Positions 63,948 through 64,000 of a stretch of 64,000 nucleotides of DNA are shown piece after piece (within the stretch, counting starts at the first letter, position 1; each line of letters opens with the position of its first letter). This DNA comes from Faucicola osloensis_C (GTDB lineage: Bacteria > Pseudomonadota > Gammaproteobacteria > Pseudomonadales > Moraxellaceae). Where the stretch lies: assembly GCA_019353055.1 (NCBI GenBank), contig JABAHL010000009.1, positions 25,908-89,907 on the forward strand, in the 5' to 3' direction. The notes beneath the pieces are model-generated. The model had not been told where the DNA came from. It did not search any database and saw nothing but the letters and a program-made list of their open reading frames with translations. The position numbers and the translations under genes were made by a program.

Positions 63948-64000
63948 ATGCCGAACCTATACGACCAAGACCTAAGAAAGCGCGCCATTGCCTACTGGCA
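63948..64000 (+). CDS. IS630-family transposase, 5' end only
   Basis: ATG 63948 begins MPNLYDQDLRKRAIAYW and runs off the window. Y-[DS]-x-D-L-R-x-[KR]-[AV]-[IL] is the usual IS630 transposase N-terminus, a helix-turn-helix that binds the IS ends. Catalytic residues are outside the window. Confidence 0.7.
   Translation, partial: MPNLYDQDLRKRAIAYW

Overview
The window looks like accessory and core-flanking DNA of a gamma-proteobacterium of the Moraxellaceae (Moraxella/Faucicola/Psychrobacter type). This rests on the overall protein flavour, the moderate-to-low GC, the Fur-box-controlled hydroxamate siderophore locus, a cusCBAF copper locus and abundant IS3/IS66/IS256/IS5/IS4-type elements. 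The genus assignment is an inference from reading proteins, not from a search.

1-16291: one complete siderophore locus on the minus strand. Reading from its promoter (two Fur-like boxes at 16245-16291) it runs NIS synthetase, FAD-dependent N-hydroxylase, GNAT acyltransferase, MFS exporter, NIS synthetase, NIS synthetase, RraA-like protein. A perfect Fur box (6341-6359) then drives a TonB-dependent receptor, a siderophore-interacting ferric reductase and FhuC-FhuD-FhuB (FhuB runs off the left edge). Synthesis, export, outer-membrane uptake, inner-membrane uptake and iron release are all present.

16400-33320: an IS-rich region around a copper/silver efflux operon (small exported protein, cusC, cusB, cusA, cusF; 18408-25247) and a YdeP/FdhF-type molybdopterin oxidoreductase (28710-31085). 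A truncated copB tail sits next to the cus genes. The IS copies are mostly broken. Several carry short palindromic insertions that sit exactly in the conserved catalytic motifs of their transposases.

33360-40041: an orphan CdiI-like immunity gene, a pirin remnant, the anaerobic ribonucleotide reductase pair nrdG-nrdD behind two NrdR-like boxes, an IS4-family element and modABC for molybdate uptake, which could supply the molybdoenzyme.

40683-47469: a locus resembling E. coli ynbABCD, in which YnbA and YnbC are fused into one protein, with an added patatin-like protein (both catalytic residues altered) and an SDR. The convergent cdsA-like ynbB and PAP2/dual-specificity phosphatase ynbD complete it. 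An IS256 element abuts ynbD and supplies its start codon. A predicted unusual phospholipid pathway is the best reading.

48735-54373: debris of IS3-type and other transposases, a lipoprotein gene, the Hint-domain end of a polymorphic toxin, an XRE antitoxin remnant, a Fic AMP-transferase and a DUF4143 ATPase.

54784-63721: AT-rich, all plus strand. Three evenly spaced 20-bp palindromes (27-bp period) precede two overlapping ATPase genes. A four-gene operon follows: DNA methyltransferase, PRPP-loop phosphoribosyltransferase-like protein, large ORC/CDC6-like ATPase and a protein with a CARF-like core. I read this as a defence or conflict system and the best candidate for a poorly described system here. 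The right edge holds the start of an IS630-type transposase.
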